DNA of 64,000 nt from Clostridiales bacterium Firm_07 (lineage in GTDB: Bacteria; Bacillota; Clostridia; Oscillospirales; CAG-272). Position numbers and translations under genes: made by a program. The stretch lies in assembly GCA_001604005.1 (NCBI GenBank), contig LVAM01000010.1:369924-433923 (forward strand), read 5' to 3'. The notes below the pieces were generated by a model that was not told where the DNA came from, did no database searches, and saw nothing but the letters and a program-made list of their open reading frames with translations. Shown here one piece after another: positions 62,801 through 64,000 of this stretch. Numbering within the stretch: position 1 is the first letter of the stretch; each line of letters starts with the position of its first letter.

Positions 62801-63722
62801 CTTGTGCAAAAAATATTTTGAAACGTATGGCGAGCCGATGCTCTCGGAGCAGTTTGGAGCGTACAAAAACCGTATTGCCGCGGGGCTTGTGGGCGAGGGG
62901 TCGGAATGCCTTGGATATGACGACGAGTTCTCCCGCGATCACGATTTCGGACCCGCTTTTTGCCTCTTTTTGACCAAAGAGGATTACGCGGCGTTCGGCT
63001 TTGCTTTGGAGCGCGCCTATGCCAAACTCCCGCGTGAATTTGAAGGCGTCAAACGCCCGCTTCTCTCTTCCGGCGCGGGGCGGCACGGCGTTTTTGCGAT
63101 CGGTGATTTTTACGCCCGCTTTCTCGGCTCTCCCACGGCGCCGCGCGACACCGAGCAATGGCTCTCTCTCCCGCCCGCCGCTCTGCTCTCCGCCTCAAAT
63201 GGCGCCGTCTTTACCGATCCCTTGGGTGAGTTTTCCGCCGTGCGGGAAGTACTGCGGCGCGGTTATCCCGAAGACGTGCGGCGCAAAAAATTGGCGGGGG
63301 CACTTCTCCTTGCCTCGCAAGCGGGGGAATACAATTTTCCGCGCGCCCTTGCGCGGGGCGACCTCCCCGCGGCGCAACTTGCCGTGACCGAATTTGTCAA
63401 ACACGCCGTTTCGGCTTGTTTCCTGCTTTTTAACCGCTACGAGCCTTTTTATAAATGGGCTTTCCGCGCACTTCTTGATCTGCCGCTTGACGCGGCACTG
63501 CCAAAGGCGCTCTCCGCGCTTCTTTTGCTCGGCTCCGCGCCCGAGGATCTTGCGCGCAAACAGGAGCTTGTTGCCGAGATCGCAAAACTTCTCTCTGCCG
63601 CCTTGCGCGAACAATCGCTCTCGGCAAAAGCCGCCGCGTTTCTCGACGCGCACGCCATCGCCGTCAACGATTCCGTTCGCGATCCTCATATCCGCAATCT
63701 CCATATTTTGGCGGGCGTTTGA
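62787..63722 (+). CDS. DUF4037 nucleotidyltransferase-like protein
   Basis: 311 aa. Near residues 37-57, GSECLGYDDEFSRDHDFGP matches the start of DUF4037 proteins and looks like a minimal nucleotidyltransferase active site (Gly-Ser followed by paired Asp). A conserved helical domain follows. Start ATG 62787 lies inside the TPR gene; longer frames are rejected. The TPR-DUF4037 pairing, as far as I recall, recurs in clostridia. What it modifies (small molecule, RNA or protein) is unknown. Confidence 0.82.
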   Translation: MNGLDLCKKYFETYGEPMLSEQFGAYKNRIAAGLVGEGSECLGYDDEFSRDHDFGPAFCLFLTKEDYAAFGFALERAYAKLPREFEGVKRPLLSSGAGRHGVFAIGDFYARFLGSPTAPRDTEQWLSLPPAALLSASNGAVFTDPLGEFSAVREVLRRGYPEDVRRKKLAGALLLASQAGEYNFPRALARGDLPAAQLAVTEFVKHAVSACFLLFNRYEPFYKWAFRALLDLPLDAALPKALSALLLLGSAPEDLARKQELVAEIAKLLSAALREQSLSAKAAAFLDAHAIAVNDSVRDPHIRNLHILAGV

Positions 63723-64000
63723 ATGGCGGGTGCGCTTTGTGGGGGAGGGCTTTTGATAAAAGCCCTCCCCCACACCCTTTTTCAAAATTTTGGGCAATCA
63801 ACGAAAAACAAAAAGGAAGGTTTGCAAGTAAAAAAGCCAAAATCAAGCGCAAAACAAAGCAATATAAAAAAGAGGCTTGCTCCGACAAAAGCGCCTCTTT
63901 TTTGTTTTTTACGGCTGTTTGCCGTTTTTGCCGTTTTCGTTGCCCTTTTTCAAAAGGTTTTGAAAAGGGGCGCGGGGGAAAACTTTTGACAAAAGTTTTC
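63723..64000. repeat. Hairpin-rich intergenic region
   Basis: No gene is seen here. It holds four inverted repeats: a perfect 16-bp GTGGGGGAGGGCTTTT stem (63739-63773), a terminator (63866-63903), a CCCTTTTTCAAAA-type stem (about 63943-63969) and a perfect 10-bp stem with loop GAC (63978-64000, cut by the window end). The first shares its AGGGCTTTT core with the hairpin at 27981-28008; both regions also carry CTTTT(G)CAAAA-like and GGGCAA stretches. Confidence 0.65.
63866..63903 (+). terminator. Terminator downstream of the DUF4037 gene
   Basis: AAAAAAGAGGC/GCCTCTTTTTT (63866-63876 with 63893-63903), followed by GTTTTTT. Confidence 0.75.

Overview
The window looks like a GC-rich chromosome segment of an anaerobic Bacillota bacterium, class Clostridia. 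An uncultured gut lineage such as Christensenellales is my guess; the sequence does not prove it. Supporting signs are AGGAGG-type ribosome sites, canonical -35/-10 promoters with almost uniform 17-nt spacers, RNase Y, a cysteine T-box, type III glutamine synthetase, clostridial split glutamate synthase, an ANTAR regulator and many lipoproteins. Genes are dense on both strands, often with ATGA overlaps. I see no tRNA, rRNA, CRISPR array, transposase or phage gene.

Layout. 1-1.8 kb (minus): end of an exopolysaccharide operon (Wzz, CpsD-like kinase, nucleotidyltransferase). 2-5.9 kb (plus): a deacetylase-fold protein, PlsY, a methyltransferase and a TtcA-like enzyme. 6-18.5 kb: a nitrogen/glutamine supercluster. 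The minus operon is glnN-asnB-guaA-pyrG; the divergent plus operon is split glutamate synthase, a short glnA and an ANTAR antiterminator. Both leaders carry ANTAR-type stem-loops overlapping intrinsic terminators. 18.6-28 kb: HPr-like protein, rny, lipoproteins, T-box-controlled cysE-cysS, secG, alr, mtnN. 28-34.8 kb: a giant Cys/His-repeat lipoprotein. 35-44 kb: aldose epimerase, malic enzyme and fumarase, an orphan ThDP enzyme, membrane proteins, MscS and dCMP deaminase. 44-53.7 kb: SLH protein, gdhA, mgtE with a leader ORF and attenuator, a flippase/glycosyltransferase pair, malQ. 53.8-62 kb: a complete shikimate-to-prephenate operon (pheA, aroB, aroC, aroE-aroK fusion, aroQ, aroA, tyrA, aroF) behind a Phe/Tyr leader-peptide attenuator. 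62-64 kb: a TPR/DUF4037 pair and a hairpin-rich intergenic region.

How it fits together. The main regulatory theme is transcription attenuation, by four different means: ANTAR protein-RNA binding for nitrogen, a T-box for cysteine, a leader peptide for aromatic amino acids, and an unidentified leader system for magnesium transport. The ANTAR regulator lies in the operon it probably controls, and the same RNA motif precedes an operon that makes glutamine and spends it on Asn, GMP and CTP. Functions are inferred by reading motifs; no database search was run.
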